In this document: positions 1 through 9,231 of the stretch, one piece after another
How positions within the stretch are numbered: the first letter of the stretch is position 1
How the letters are laid out: every line of letters begins with the position of its first letter
Assembly (NCBI RefSeq): GCF_023634025.1
Contig: NZ_JALJCW010000001.1
Location: 310,001-374,000, forward strand
Direction of reading: 5' to 3'
Length of the DNA: 64,000 nucleotides
From: Hanstruepera flava
GTDB lineage: Bacteria; Bacteroidota; Bacteroidia; Flavobacteriales; Flavobacteriaceae
Notes under the pieces: generated by a model
What the model saw: the letters and a program-made list of their open reading frames with translations, nothing else
Told to the model about the DNA's origin: nothing
The model's database searches: none
Program-made: the position numbers and the translations under genes

Positions 1-756
1 GGCTACATTATTAAAATTCTTCTGACTATAAAAATTACCAGCAATAGCTCCATCAATCCATGTTAAGGCTTCGTTTAAATCGCCACCATTATTAAGGGCA
101 TAGGCAGCAGCCTGTTCCCAATTCTGACGATTAAACCCAAACTGCCCTGTAGATTTTGCTTTAAAATCGTCTAAAACAATTTGTGTGGTATTAACCGAAA
201 TGTTTACCGGAAAAGCCTTTTTACCCCAAACCAACGATAATACAGCACTTGTTGGCGTAATATTGCTAAATTCAAAAGTCAATAATTCATGATGAGGCGC
301 CTCTGTTGTTGCAATATCGGCACGCAAGGCATCGCGGTTTTTATCATAGAAGAAACTACCCCAAGCTTGGGTATCGTGCGAGAGGATTAGTGTAGCCTCG
401 TTATTAGGCTTAACTTCAAAAAACAAACCATAGGTACCGGCTTTAATTGTTTTACCTTCAACTGTGGCATCGTTGGCAAAAGTAATGGTAGTATTCTCGT
501 TAGCCCCAGCACGCCATGGCGCAGCCGTTGCTGTACCAAAACCCAAGTTGTTCATACCATAAGGTACAAGGCTACCCCATAGCTCCCGACCATTAACACT
601 TGGTCTGGAATAGGTAACGCTAATATCGGTAACACCAACGCGTTGCATAACTGTAGCTTTGGCGCTGGCTTGTGGTGTTTGTAGCTGTGCCGTAGTAGTT
701 AGACTAACTAATAAAAAAAGGCACAGCACGGCTGTAAAAAGGTTGTTCTGTTTCAT
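1..756 (-). CDS. DUF2911 domain-containing secreted protein (3' end cut by window edge)
   Basis: This gene begins at the ATG at 754-756 and runs off the left edge, so 252 codons are visible and the C-terminus is missing. Residues 1 to about 23 form a signal peptide (MKQNNLFTAVLCLFLLVSLT) ending near TTAQ. The body matches the DUF2911 family: RVGVTDISVTYSRPSVNGR, then WGSLVPYG, WRAGANENT, AGTYGLFFE and DTQAWGSFFYDKNRDALR. The family is common in Bacteroidota as periplasmic or secreted beta-rich proteins of unknown biochemical role, often with a TPR-like tail; the visible end (AAAYALNNGGDLNEALTWID) fits such a tail. Family assignment is from motif recognition. No function is inferred. Confidence 0.85.
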   Translation of the reverse strand, partial: MKQNNLFTAVLCLFLLVSLTTTAQLQTPQASAKATVMQRVGVTDISVTYSRPSVNGRELWGSLVPYGMNNLGFGTATAAPWRAGANENTTITFANDATVEGKTIKAGTYGLFFEVKPNNEATLILSHDTQAWGSFFYDKNRDALRADIATTEAPHHELLTFEFSNITPTSAVLSLVWGKKAFPVNISVNTTQIVLDDFKAKSTGQFGFNRQNWEQAAAYALNNGGDLNEALTWIDGAIAGNFYSQKNFNNVA

Positions 757-822
757 AATAATTAAGTTTAAATTAGTGTTATGAAGTTAGACACAAACCC
801 AATTGTAAGTTGTTAGCGTTGT

Positions 823-853
823 GTTAATTAACATAAATCTTCTGTTAATTAAC
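823..853. promoter_or_regulatory. Two identical 10-bp palindromes (GTTAATTAAC) 21 bp apart
   Basis: GTTAATTAAC occurs at 823-832 and again at 844-853, centre to centre 21 bp, about two helical turns. They lie 67-97 bp upstream of the DUF2911 start at 756. The spacing is what a dimeric repressor or activator pair would use. The motif is AT-rich and TTAAC-type words are frequent in this genome, so chance is possible. No regulator is identified. Confidence 0.3.
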
Positions 854-938
854 GCTTTGTTAAGAATTGTGGTCCTTTATAAATTACGTACCACTACCTA
901 TTGATTTAATGACTAGAAAACTCTAACTTCGCTTACTT

Positions 939-1001
939 GTACTGAACTATGTTTCAGTATCAGACGACAAAGTCAACCTGTGCTGAAGGTATTTCAGTAT
1001 C
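939..1001. repeat. Tandem pair of short hairpin repeats (decayed intergenic repeat)
   Basis: Two related units, 939-961 (GTACTGAACTATGTTTCAGT then ATC) and 980-1001 (GTGCTGAAGGTATTTCAGTA then TC), each fold on themselves (CTGAA...TTCAG). They resemble the 'CTGAAC..GTTTCAG' intergenic repeats that I recall as scattered in flavobacterial genomes. They sit just upstream of the HEPN remnant. A genome-wide copy count would settle whether this is a repeat family. Confidence 0.4.
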
Positions 1002-1012
1002 AAAACTGAATT

Positions 1013-1020
1013 TATCTTTG
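1013..1020 (+). promoter_or_regulatory. -7 promoter element upstream of the HEPN remnant
   Basis: TATCTTTG matches the Bacteroidota -7 consensus TAnnTTTG exactly, 22 bp before the first plausible codon of the HEPN remnant. No TTG is found at the expected -33 spacing, so the call rests on one element. Confidence 0.35.
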
Positions 1021-1041
1021 CTTTAGAAAAAATTATCCGAC

Positions 1042-1995
1042 ATTAAAAAATTCAGAATAAACATACAAGGTCCTGATTTTGAATACCCAAACAAAAATAT
1101 TTGTCTAATTAAACATTGGGAAGAAGTTAGAGATGTTTTTAAAAAATATTCCTTCGAATATGATAAAGCAATGATAACAATTCATTCTGACTTCACTGAT
1201 ATATTTAATAAAATCAAAGTACATAATGATTTCTGGGGTGGAGATATTTTAATGACTATTTTATATGATAATGCCGTCGATATTTCTAATAGAAAAAATG
1301 TTGAAAATTTTTTAATTACAAGTTATCTGGACGTTTTATTTCTGTGCGTGAATCTATCATTGCCTGGCTCATTGTCTATAAAATCAACTGTTATATTCAA
1401 TAACGATTTTCAAGATGAAATAAATCTATTCTCTGGATACTTACATAGTTCTTTTGATGTTTCATTAAATTATGGAGGATGGCCAAAAATTCAAGCTTTA
1501 CCTTTGAAAGAAGTTGTGATATGGTATGATTCATTAAACATTGGGTTAAATATTAAAGCTCAAAATGATTTAGAAAGAACATTATTTTAACTATTGTATT
1601 TTTGCAATGACGCTCACATAGGATACAATCCTTCATTAGTTGTTTGGATTATCCAAAGTCTCGAATCTTTTTTTGGAATTAAATCAAATGACTCTATTAT
1701 TAGAACATTAAAAACACGAATCTATCTTCATTTAGGGAATCCTGAACAGTTAAAAGTTATTAATAGAAAGATTAATGAATTCTATGATTATAGAAGTAAG
1801 TTTGTTCACGGAGATATGGAAATATTAAGATACGGATCAGACAAATTTTTAAGAATGAAGTCAATAGATGAATATTATAGCAAACTTATTGGACTGAATG
1901 ATTTCGGCGCTACATTAATTATATCTTGTCTTCAAAAAATGATTGTAACGAATTCTAAATCAATTGAATTTTCTGAAATAATTAAATATAAATAA
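1042..1995 (+). pseudogene. Apea-like HEPN domain protein, interrupted by an in-frame stop
   Basis: One reading frame is open from 1027 to 1995 except for a TAA at 1588-1590. Translation on both sides joins smoothly (LERTLF-stop-LLYFCNDAHIGY), as expected for one ancestral protein. The second half carries the HEPN signature YRSKFVHGD (R-x4-H, about 1792-1818) after an IIQSLESFFG helix, typical of Apea-like HEPN domains, which are often RNases in defence or toxin contexts. The first half (KKFRINIQGPDFEYPN...) is a variable N-terminal region. No ATG exists near the natural N-terminus: ATT at 1042-1044 sits where a start would fit and the first in-frame ATG is at 1171, well inside the frame. Start loss plus a nonsense codon argues for a dead gene; sequencing error or stop readthrough are alternatives. 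The region is visibly more AT-rich than its neighbours, consistent with transfer. Confidence 0.65.
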
Positions 1996-2010
1996 CTTTT
2001 GTTAACAATA

Positions 2011-2118
2011 CATATAGCCCATAGCTGGCATTGTTGCTTACTAAATTTGAATTCCTACAAAACAAACTTCAAACCAAACTGAATAATCCGTAACTCGAGA
2101 CACGCAACGGGCCATATG
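2011..2118. repeat. Imperfect inverted repeat downstream of the HEPN remnant
   Basis: CATATAGCCCATAGC at 2011-2025 and GCAACGGGCCATATG at 2104-2118 are inverted copies (12 of 15 positions match), enclosing about 78 bp without a gene. They lie between the HEPN remnant and the TlpA-like gene. This could be the edge of a small mobile or cassette-like insert, or a chance pairing. Confidence 0.35.
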
Positions 2119-2141
2119 CTGGACCTATAACCGCAACTCCT

Positions 2142-3356
2142 CTACTCCTCCTCCAACAACTGCTTTACAAAACTTTCAAATTCGTTTTTAAATTCGGTGT
2201 ATTTTTCGCCCGTAGCTGGACCATTAAAACCCGTATGTATTTTACGCACCTGTCCTGTTTTATCGATAAAAATAGTAGTTGGATAGCTTAATACCTTATT
2301 CAGCATAGGCAATTTTTCTTGTGCAGCTGTTTTACTTGAGGTTCCGGTTTGCGCCAATAGCACAGGATAGGTAATACCAACACGATCGGTTAAGCGTTTT
2401 ATATTTTCAAAACCTTGCGCTTCTGTTTTTACATACTCAAAAGCCAAGGCTACTATTTCTAAATCGGTATTTTGGCGTTGCTTATAAAACTCGGCAAAAT
2501 ATTTACTTTCATCCAAACAGTTTGGACACCAAGTTCCCATAATCTGTACCAAAACCACTTTGTTTTTAAAACGCTCATCCTCTAAACTCACCAGATTACC
2601 ATTGCTATCAGGAAAGCTAAAGCTTACCTTGTCATATCCTTCCTTTAAATAGGTTAAGCTATCAGAATCTGGTAACTCAAAACTTTCATTACGTTTAGCC
2701 ACAAAAGGCTCTTGCCAATGGTTTCCGGAATAGAACCGTCCTTGCATGGTGCTATCGGTTACTGTTGCTGTAAACAAAAAGGCATGGGCACCATCAAATG
2801 TAGAGAGTTTTAGTTGGTTACCATCTACCACACCTTCCAAAAACCGATAGTCGCCCGTTGTGGTTCTAAACGTTCCGGTTACGGTATTTCCATCTTGCTT
2901 AAATATTCCTTTACCAATGTACCTATGAGCATCGTCATCAGGACTAAAAACGGTTTCCCAATTTCCAGAAACATCAAATTTAGCTTGAGCATCAACCTTA
3001 AAACGGGTTCTGCCTTTATTAGCATAAAATGGTACCACACGATTTAAATTTTCCTTTATATAACTACCAGACAGTGAACCATCATCTAGTAATTCAGCCG
3101 CTATGAATCCTTCAAAAACCGGAGTTTTTATAAAAACAGAATCGTTTTTATAGCTCACCTCATCAACTTCAATGTGTTCTTCGGCATTGAAAATAATTAA
3201 TTCGGTTGGCGATTTCACCTCAAACACAAAAGGCATATCTAAAGTATCATTCACTTTTAAAACTGCTCGGTAGGTGGTGGCTTCAAGCTGTTTTGGCATG
3301 TCTTCATGGCATGAAAACAATAGTGTTAAAACAAATAGGTACAAAAAATTTCTCAT
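2142..3356 (-). CDS. TlpA-like thioredoxin-fold lipoprotein
   Basis: 404 residues. The N-terminus is a lipoprotein signal with lipobox LLFSC (Cys16), so the mature protein should be membrane-anchored in the periplasm or outer membrane. Residues about 20-225 form a beta-rich N-terminal region typical of Bacteroidota TlpA relatives. The C-terminal domain (about 240-400) is thioredoxin/AhpC-TSA-like with the redox motif WCPNC (Cys277, Cys280) and a later YPTTIFIDKTG segment containing the cis-proline. The likely role is disulfide reduction or thiol maintenance in the envelope; the partner is unknown. It diverges from pheT, with a 135-bp intergenic region between the starts. The ATG start is supported by the signal peptide. 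Confidence 0.85.
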   Translation of the reverse strand: MRNFLYLFVLTLLFSCHEDMPKQLEATTYRAVLKVNDTLDMPFVFEVKSPTELIIFNAEEHIEVDEVSYKNDSVFIKTPVFEGFIAAELLDDGSLSGSYIKENLNRVVPFYANKGRTRFKVDAQAKFDVSGNWETVFSPDDDAHRYIGKGIFKQDGNTVTGTFRTTTGDYRFLEGVVDGNQLKLSTFDGAHAFLFTATVTDSTMQGRFYSGNHWQEPFVAKRNESFELPDSDSLTYLKEGYDKVSFSFPDSNGNLVSLEDERFKNKVVLVQIMGTWCPNCLDESKYFAEFYKQRQNTDLEIVALAFEYVKTEAQGFENIKRLTDRVGITYPVLLAQTGTSSKTAAQEKLPMLNKVLSYPTTIFIDKTGQVRKIHTGFNGPATGEKYTEFKNEFESFVKQLLEEE

Positions 3357-3437
3357 AGATTGTAAATATGCATAGTTAATCGGTGTTTCACAAAAAAACT
3401 TACAACAATTTTAAGTTTACAATTTAAGGCGCATTGT

Positions 3438-3467
3438 TTGAATGCTAGAAGCAATATTTTATCTTTG
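3438..3467 (+). promoter_or_regulatory. Bacteroidota sigma-A-type promoter for pheT
   Basis: TTG at 3438-3440, a 19-bp spacer, then TATCTTTG at 3460-3467 match the -33/-7 consensus (TTG-N19-21-TAnnTTTG) exactly. The pheT ATG lies 24 bp further on, leaving a short leader. This and the SRP RNA promoter are the two cleanest promoters in the window. Confidence 0.75.
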
Positions 3468-3491
3468 CACTCTTAAAATAGCGCATAGCAC

Positions 3492-5918
3492 ATGAAGGTT
3501 TCTTATAATTGGCTAAAACAATTTATTAAGTTAAGTGAAAATCCTGAAGCGATTAGTGAACTACTAACCGATTTGGGTTTAGAAGTAGAAGGTCTTACCG
3601 TATACCAATCGGTTAAAGGTGGTTTAGAAGGTATTGTTGTTGGTGAAGTATTGACTTGTGAGCAACACCCAAATGCAGACAGGCTAAAAATTACAACTGT
3701 AAGTATTGGCGAGAGCGAGCCTTTACAAATTGTTTGTGGTGCACCAAATGTGGCTGCAGGACAAAAAGTACCGGTAGCAACGATTGGCACGACCCTATAC
3801 ACACCTGAAGGTGAAGCTTGGAAAATAAAAAAAGGCAAAATTCGTGGCGAAGCGAGTCATGGTATGATTTGCGCTGAAGACGAACTTGGTTTAGGGCAGT
3901 CGCACGACGGTATTTTAGTTCTAGATAAAGGCTCAGAGGTTGGCGCGAAACTTTCAGATATATTTGATATTGAAAACGATTACGTTTTTGAAATTGGCCT
4001 AACACCCAATCGTGCTGATGCCATGAGTCATTATGGCGTAGCGCGCGATTTAAAAGCAGGCTTATTACAGCAAGAAAAAAGCAGGGAGTTAATTACACCT
4101 TCGGTTTCTGCTTTTCATGTGGATAACCGTTCCTTAAAAATTGATGTTGATGTTCAAAACAAACAATTGGCACCTCGGTATTGTGGTGTAACTATTTCGG
4201 GCATTAAAGTAGCCGAATCGCCTGCGTGGATCCAAAACCGGTTAAAAGCCATTGGCCTAGCACCTATTAACAATGTGGTAGATATTACCAATTATGTATT
4301 ACACGAACTAGGTCAACCGTTACATGCTTTTGATGCTGCAAAAATAACAGGTAACAAAGTTGTAGTTAAAACCTTAAAATCGGGTACAAAGTTTAAAACA
4401 TTAGATGGTGTTGAACGCGAATTGCATGAAGACGATTTAATGATCTGTAATGCCGAAACACCTATGTGTATTGCTGGTGTTTTTGGCGGTATGGAATCTG
4501 GAGTCACTGAACAAACTACGAGCATATTTTTGGAAAGTGCCTATTTTAATCCGGTAAGTATACGTAAAACGGCAAAACGCCATGGTCTGAATACAGATGC
4601 CTCATTCAGATTTGAGCGTGGTATTGATCCTAATATTACGGAATACGCTTTAAAGCGTGCTGCACTTTTAATTGAAGAAATTGCAGGAGGTGAAATTACA
4701 AGTGATATTATAGATGTTTACCCAAAAAAGATTGAAGACTTCCAAGTGCGTATGAGTTTTGATAATGCCAAGAAACTTATAGGTGAAGATATTCCGCGTG
4801 AAAAGATAAAAGAGATTTTAATGTCGCTTGATATTAAAATTAACAACGTAACCGAAGCTGGTTTAGGTTTAACTGTTCCAGCTTACCGTAATGATGTGCA
4901 GCGTGAAGCGGATATAATTGAAGAAATTCTACGTGTATACGGTTACAACAACATAAAAACAACCGAAAAGCTTAACGCCTCTATTTCGAATACTTCGAAA
5001 TTTGAAGATTATAAGTTACAAAACATTATAGGCAATCAGTTGGCATCGCAAGGTTTTTTTGAAACCATGACCAACTCGTTAACCACACCAGATTATGTTG
5101 AATTGAGTAATGATTTGCATATAGAACACAATGTAGAAATGCTTAATCCGTTGAGTAACGATTTAAGCGTCATGCGACAATCTATGCTATTCTCTGGATT
5201 AGAAAATGTACGCCATAACGTTAACCGCAAACGAGAAGATTTAAAGCTATTTGAATTTGGCAAGACATACCATGATTATAATGGTAAACGCGAAGAATTC
5301 AAACATTTGGCATTAATTGTTACTGGTAATAAACAAACCGAACGCTGGAATGCCGAAAGTAAGCCTAGTGATTTTTATTATTTAAAAGGTACTATTGAAG
5401 CTATCTTACAACGATTAGGTATCAACAACTTGAAAGCTGCTCCTTTTAAAGCCGATGTGTTTAGTGAAGGCATGCAATTATCAACAAGAAAAACAGTTTT
5501 AGTGGAGTTTGGTTTGGTAAAAAAATCGGTTTTAAAACATTTTGGTATTTCGCAACCTGTACTATATGCCAATTTTAAATGGGATGCTGTAATTGAAGCT
5601 GCCAAAGCAAACCAAGTAATATTTAAGGCTATTCCTAAATATCCTGAAGTACGTCGTGATTTTGCATTGCTATTAGACCAGTCAGTAAGTTTTGCAGAAA
5701 TTGATGCTATTGCTATGCAAACCGAAAAACAGCTTCTAAAAGACGTAAATCTGTTTGATGTTTATGAAGGTAAAAATTTACCAGCGGGCAAAAAAAGTTA
5801 CGCAGTAAGCTTTACATTACAAGACGAGAACAAAACATTAACAGATAAGCAAATCGATAAAATAATGAGTAAGCTACAAGCAAATTTTGAAAAGCAGCTT
5901 GGCGCAGAATTACGATAA
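3492..5918 (+). CDS. pheT: Phenylalanine--tRNA ligase beta subunit
   Basis: 808 residues, the usual length for bacterial PheT, which pairs with PheS to charge tRNA-Phe. Domain order is intact: N-terminal MKVSYNWLKQFI, tRNA-binding (EMAP-like) domain at about 40-155 with HPNADRLKITTV, B3/4 editing domain around 215-390 (PRYCGVTISGI, NYVLHELGQPLHAFD), B5 domain at about 405-475, catalytic-like core, and the C-terminal FDX-ACB anticodon-binding domain from about 715 (KYPEVRRDFALLL). The ATG start follows a consensus promoter. pheS is not adjacent, as is common in this phylum. A PAP2 phosphatase starts 5 bp after the stop and may be cotranscribed. Confidence 0.97.
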   Translation: MKVSYNWLKQFIKLSENPEAISELLTDLGLEVEGLTVYQSVKGGLEGIVVGEVLTCEQHPNADRLKITTVSIGESEPLQIVCGAPNVAAGQKVPVATIGTTLYTPEGEAWKIKKGKIRGEASHGMICAEDELGLGQSHDGILVLDKGSEVGAKLSDIFDIENDYVFEIGLTPNRADAMSHYGVARDLKAGLLQQEKSRELITPSVSAFHVDNRSLKIDVDVQNKQLAPRYCGVTISGIKVAESPAWIQNRLKAIGLAPINNVVDITNYVLHELGQPLHAFDAAKITGNKVVVKTLKSGTKFKTLDGVERELHEDDLMICNAETPMCIAGVFGGMESGVTEQTTSIFLESAYFNPVSIRKTAKRHGLNTDASFRFERGIDPNITEYALKRAALLIEEIAGGEITSDIIDVYPKKIEDFQVRMSFDNAKKLIGEDIPREKIKEILMSLDIKINNVTEAGLGLTVPAYRNDVQREADIIEEILRVYGYNNIKTTEKLNASISNTSKFEDYKLQNIIGNQLASQGFFETMTNSLTTPDYVELSNDLHIEHNVEMLNPLSNDLSVMRQSMLFSGLENVRHNVNRKREDLKLFEFGKTYHDYNGKREEFKHLALIVTGNKQTERWNAESKPSDFYYLKGTIEAILQRLGINNLKAAPFKADVFSEGMQLSTRKTVLVEFGLVKKSVLKHFGISQPVLYANFKWDAVIEAAKANQVIFKAIPKYPEVRRDFALLLDQSVSFAEIDAIAMQTEKQLLKDVNLFDVYEGKNLPAGKKSYAVSFTLQDENKTLTDKQIDKIMSKLQANFEKQLGAELR

Positions 5919-5923
5919 AGTTT

Positions 5924-6766
5924 ATGCGGCAACTATTTTGCCTTGTATGCAGTTTATATAGCCTTGTATGTTTTGGCCAGCAAGCCAATTCATTAGAATA
6001 TTCACAAGATTCGCTTACGGTTTGGGACATACTGAAATATGATGCGAAAAACACAACTCAAAGCGTTGCCTATGCTTACACCAGTCCTTTAAGATGGGAT
6101 AATGATGACTTTAGGAAACTGACTACTTTAGCCGTTGGTGTCTTTGCTCTTTCTTTAGCCGATGAGGCTGCCAATGATTTTTTTACTGGTCAAAAAGACA
6201 ACTATCCGCAATTTGCTTTAGACTTTGGCTATAGGTTTGGTAAACCACAAACGTTTTTTGTATTAAATGCAGGACTGTATGGTTATGGACTAGTAACCAA
6301 AAATGAAACAGTAAGAAAAACCTGTGTGTTAATTGTTTCATCGACAATAACAGCAGGAACTCTCCAATCCTTTAGCAAAACGGCTTTTGGAAGAGCAAGA
6401 CCAAGTTCTGGAAAAGACTATGATGACTTTAACCCATTTTCTAGCGAAGCCATGTACCACTCGTTTCCATCAGGACATACGGTTCTTTCTGTTACCATGG
6501 CGCATGCTATTGCCAAGCAGTTTGACAATACTTGGGTTAAAATTGGTATTTATTCTATTGGAGCCATTACACCAATAACACGATTGGTAGAAGGCGCTCA
6601 TTGGTTAACCGATGTCGCTGTTGGTACCATTTTAAGTGTTGTAGTGGTAGACAGCATTGATAAGTTTTTATTTACCAAGAAAAAATACACATATAAAAAC
6701 CCTCCAAAAATAAGTTGGAATTTCACGTTTTCAACCAACCAAATTGGGTTTATAGGAACTTTTTAA
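5924..6766 (+). CDS. PAP2-family phosphatase
   Basis: 280 residues with a signal peptide (MRQLFCLVCSLYSLVCFGQQ) and several hydrophobic helices. The three PAP2 motifs are present: K-x6-RP at 152-160 (KTAFGRARP), PSGH at 182-185 and R-x5-H-x3-D at 220-230 (the last motif has Thr where Ser precedes the Arg in many members). Members dephosphorylate lipid phosphates such as undecaprenyl pyrophosphate, phosphatidate or lipid A at the membrane; which substrate applies here cannot be read from the sequence. It follows pheT by 5 bp and ends at a strong hairpin terminator. Confidence 0.88.
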   Translation: MRQLFCLVCSLYSLVCFGQQANSLEYSQDSLTVWDILKYDAKNTTQSVAYAYTSPLRWDNDDFRKLTTLAVGVFALSLADEAANDFFTGQKDNYPQFALDFGYRFGKPQTFFVLNAGLYGYGLVTKNETVRKTCVLIVSSTITAGTLQSFSKTAFGRARPSSGKDYDDFNPFSSEAMYHSFPSGHTVLSVTMAHAIAKQFDNTWVKIGIYSIGAITPITRLVEGAHWLTDVAVGTILSVVVVDSIDKFLFTKKKYTYKNPPKISWNFTFSTNQIGFIGTF

Positions 6767-6773
6767 ACATAAA

Positions 6774-6801
6774 AAAAGCCTCGAAAAATTTCGAGGCTTT
6801 T
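6774..6801. terminator. Bidirectional intrinsic terminator
   Basis: AAAAGCCTCGAAA / TTTCGAGGCTTTT form a perfect 13-bp stem around a 2-nt loop with A/T tracts on both sides. It separates the convergent PAP2 and cold-shock genes and can serve both. Confidence 0.88.
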
Positions 6802-6827
6802 GTGTTTCAATAAGTTTAAAATATATA

Positions 6828-7019
6828 TTATAATACTTTAACGTTTACTGCGTTCATTCCTTTTCTACCTTCTGTAAGATCGAATTCTACTACATCACCT
6901 TCACGAATCTCATCGATTAATCCAGAAATGTGAACAAAATGTTCTTTGTTTGTGTCATCTTCTACGATAAATCCAAATCCTTTAGAATCGTTGAAGAATT
7001 TTACTGTTCCTTTACTCAT
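6828..7019 (-). CDS. Cold-shock domain protein (CspA family)
   Basis: 63 residues, one OB-fold cold-shock domain. RNP1 is KGFGFI (13-18) and RNP2 is HFVHIS (27-32); the start MSKGTVKFFN is characteristic. Such proteins bind single-stranded RNA or DNA and act as RNA chaperones in the cytoplasm. The gene stands alone, ends at the shared terminator and has a -7 element 30 bp upstream. Whether it is cold-induced cannot be told from the sequence. Confidence 0.95.
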   Translation of the reverse strand: MSKGTVKFFNDSKGFGFIVEDDTNKEHFVHISGLIDEIREGDVVEFDLTEGRKGMNAVNVKVL

Positions 7020-7048
7020 TGTAATAATTTAAATAATTTAATAAAGTA

Positions 7049-7056
7049 CAAATATA
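7049..7056 (-). promoter_or_regulatory. -7 element upstream of the cold-shock gene
   Basis: On the minus strand TATATTTG matches TAnnTTTG, 29 bp before the ATG. No clear TTG is present at -33. Confidence 0.45.
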
Positions 7057-7216
7057 ACTTAATAATGTTAGTAACATGTTTTTTTAGCGTTATTTTTCAA
7101 TTAACCCATTTTCAGCATGTTACAAATCCAGTTTCACCTTACCTCATTCCTGTTGTAAAACATGTGTTTTAATTCAGAAATTTCGTATCTTTAAGTAACA
7201 GCAAAAACCACTTATT

Positions 7217-7450
7217 ATGGATTCAGAGTATAAAAAAGTTTTTACAGGAAGTTTTATAGTTGCCCAATTAATCGTTGACAAACTTAAGGCTGTTGATATA
7301 ACGGCAATAGTTAAGGACGAAACAGAATCAGGTAGATTGGCTGGATTTGGCTCTTCAGTTCCAGGTTATCAAGATGTTTATGTACATCAAGACGAACTAG
7401 AAAACGCCATGCCCATCGTTAACGATGTAACCTCTGAATTAGACAACTAA
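7217..7450 (+). CDS. DUF2007 domain-containing protein
   Basis: 77 residues, soluble, no signal peptide. The pattern (YKKVFTGSFIVAQLIVDKLK, IVKDETESG, then VYVHQDELENAMPIV) matches the DUF2007 'putative signal transducing protein' family, small ferredoxin-like folds of unknown role that are common in Bacteroidota. It is monocistronic and its stop codon abuts the stop codon of the convergent ABC-F gene with no bases between them, so transcripts must overlap. Confidence 0.75.
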   Translation: MDSEYKKVFTGSFIVAQLIVDKLKAVDITAIVKDETESGRLAGFGSSVPGYQDVYVHQDELENAMPIVNDVTSELDN

Positions 7451-9151
<1,701 letters not shown>

Positions 9152-9231
9152 TTAACAGTCAATTAACAACAGTTAACACCCACAACTTTTACTTTTGTGG
9201 TAACTAACTTTCTAGATTGGGATTAATAAAT

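Noticed and set aside
1171-1995. Two separate small genes (1171-1590 and 1594-1995)
   Set aside because: They are in the same frame, separated by one stop codon, and join into one HEPN-type protein; upstream sequence is also coding-like. Treated as one broken gene.
3503-4005. Minus-strand frames inside pheT
   Set aside because: Antisense shadows of a strongly conserved gene; no start context, family or domain.
6930-7172. 80-aa plus-strand frame over the cold-shock gene
   Set aside because: Mostly antisense to csp and to its upstream region; composition is not protein-like.
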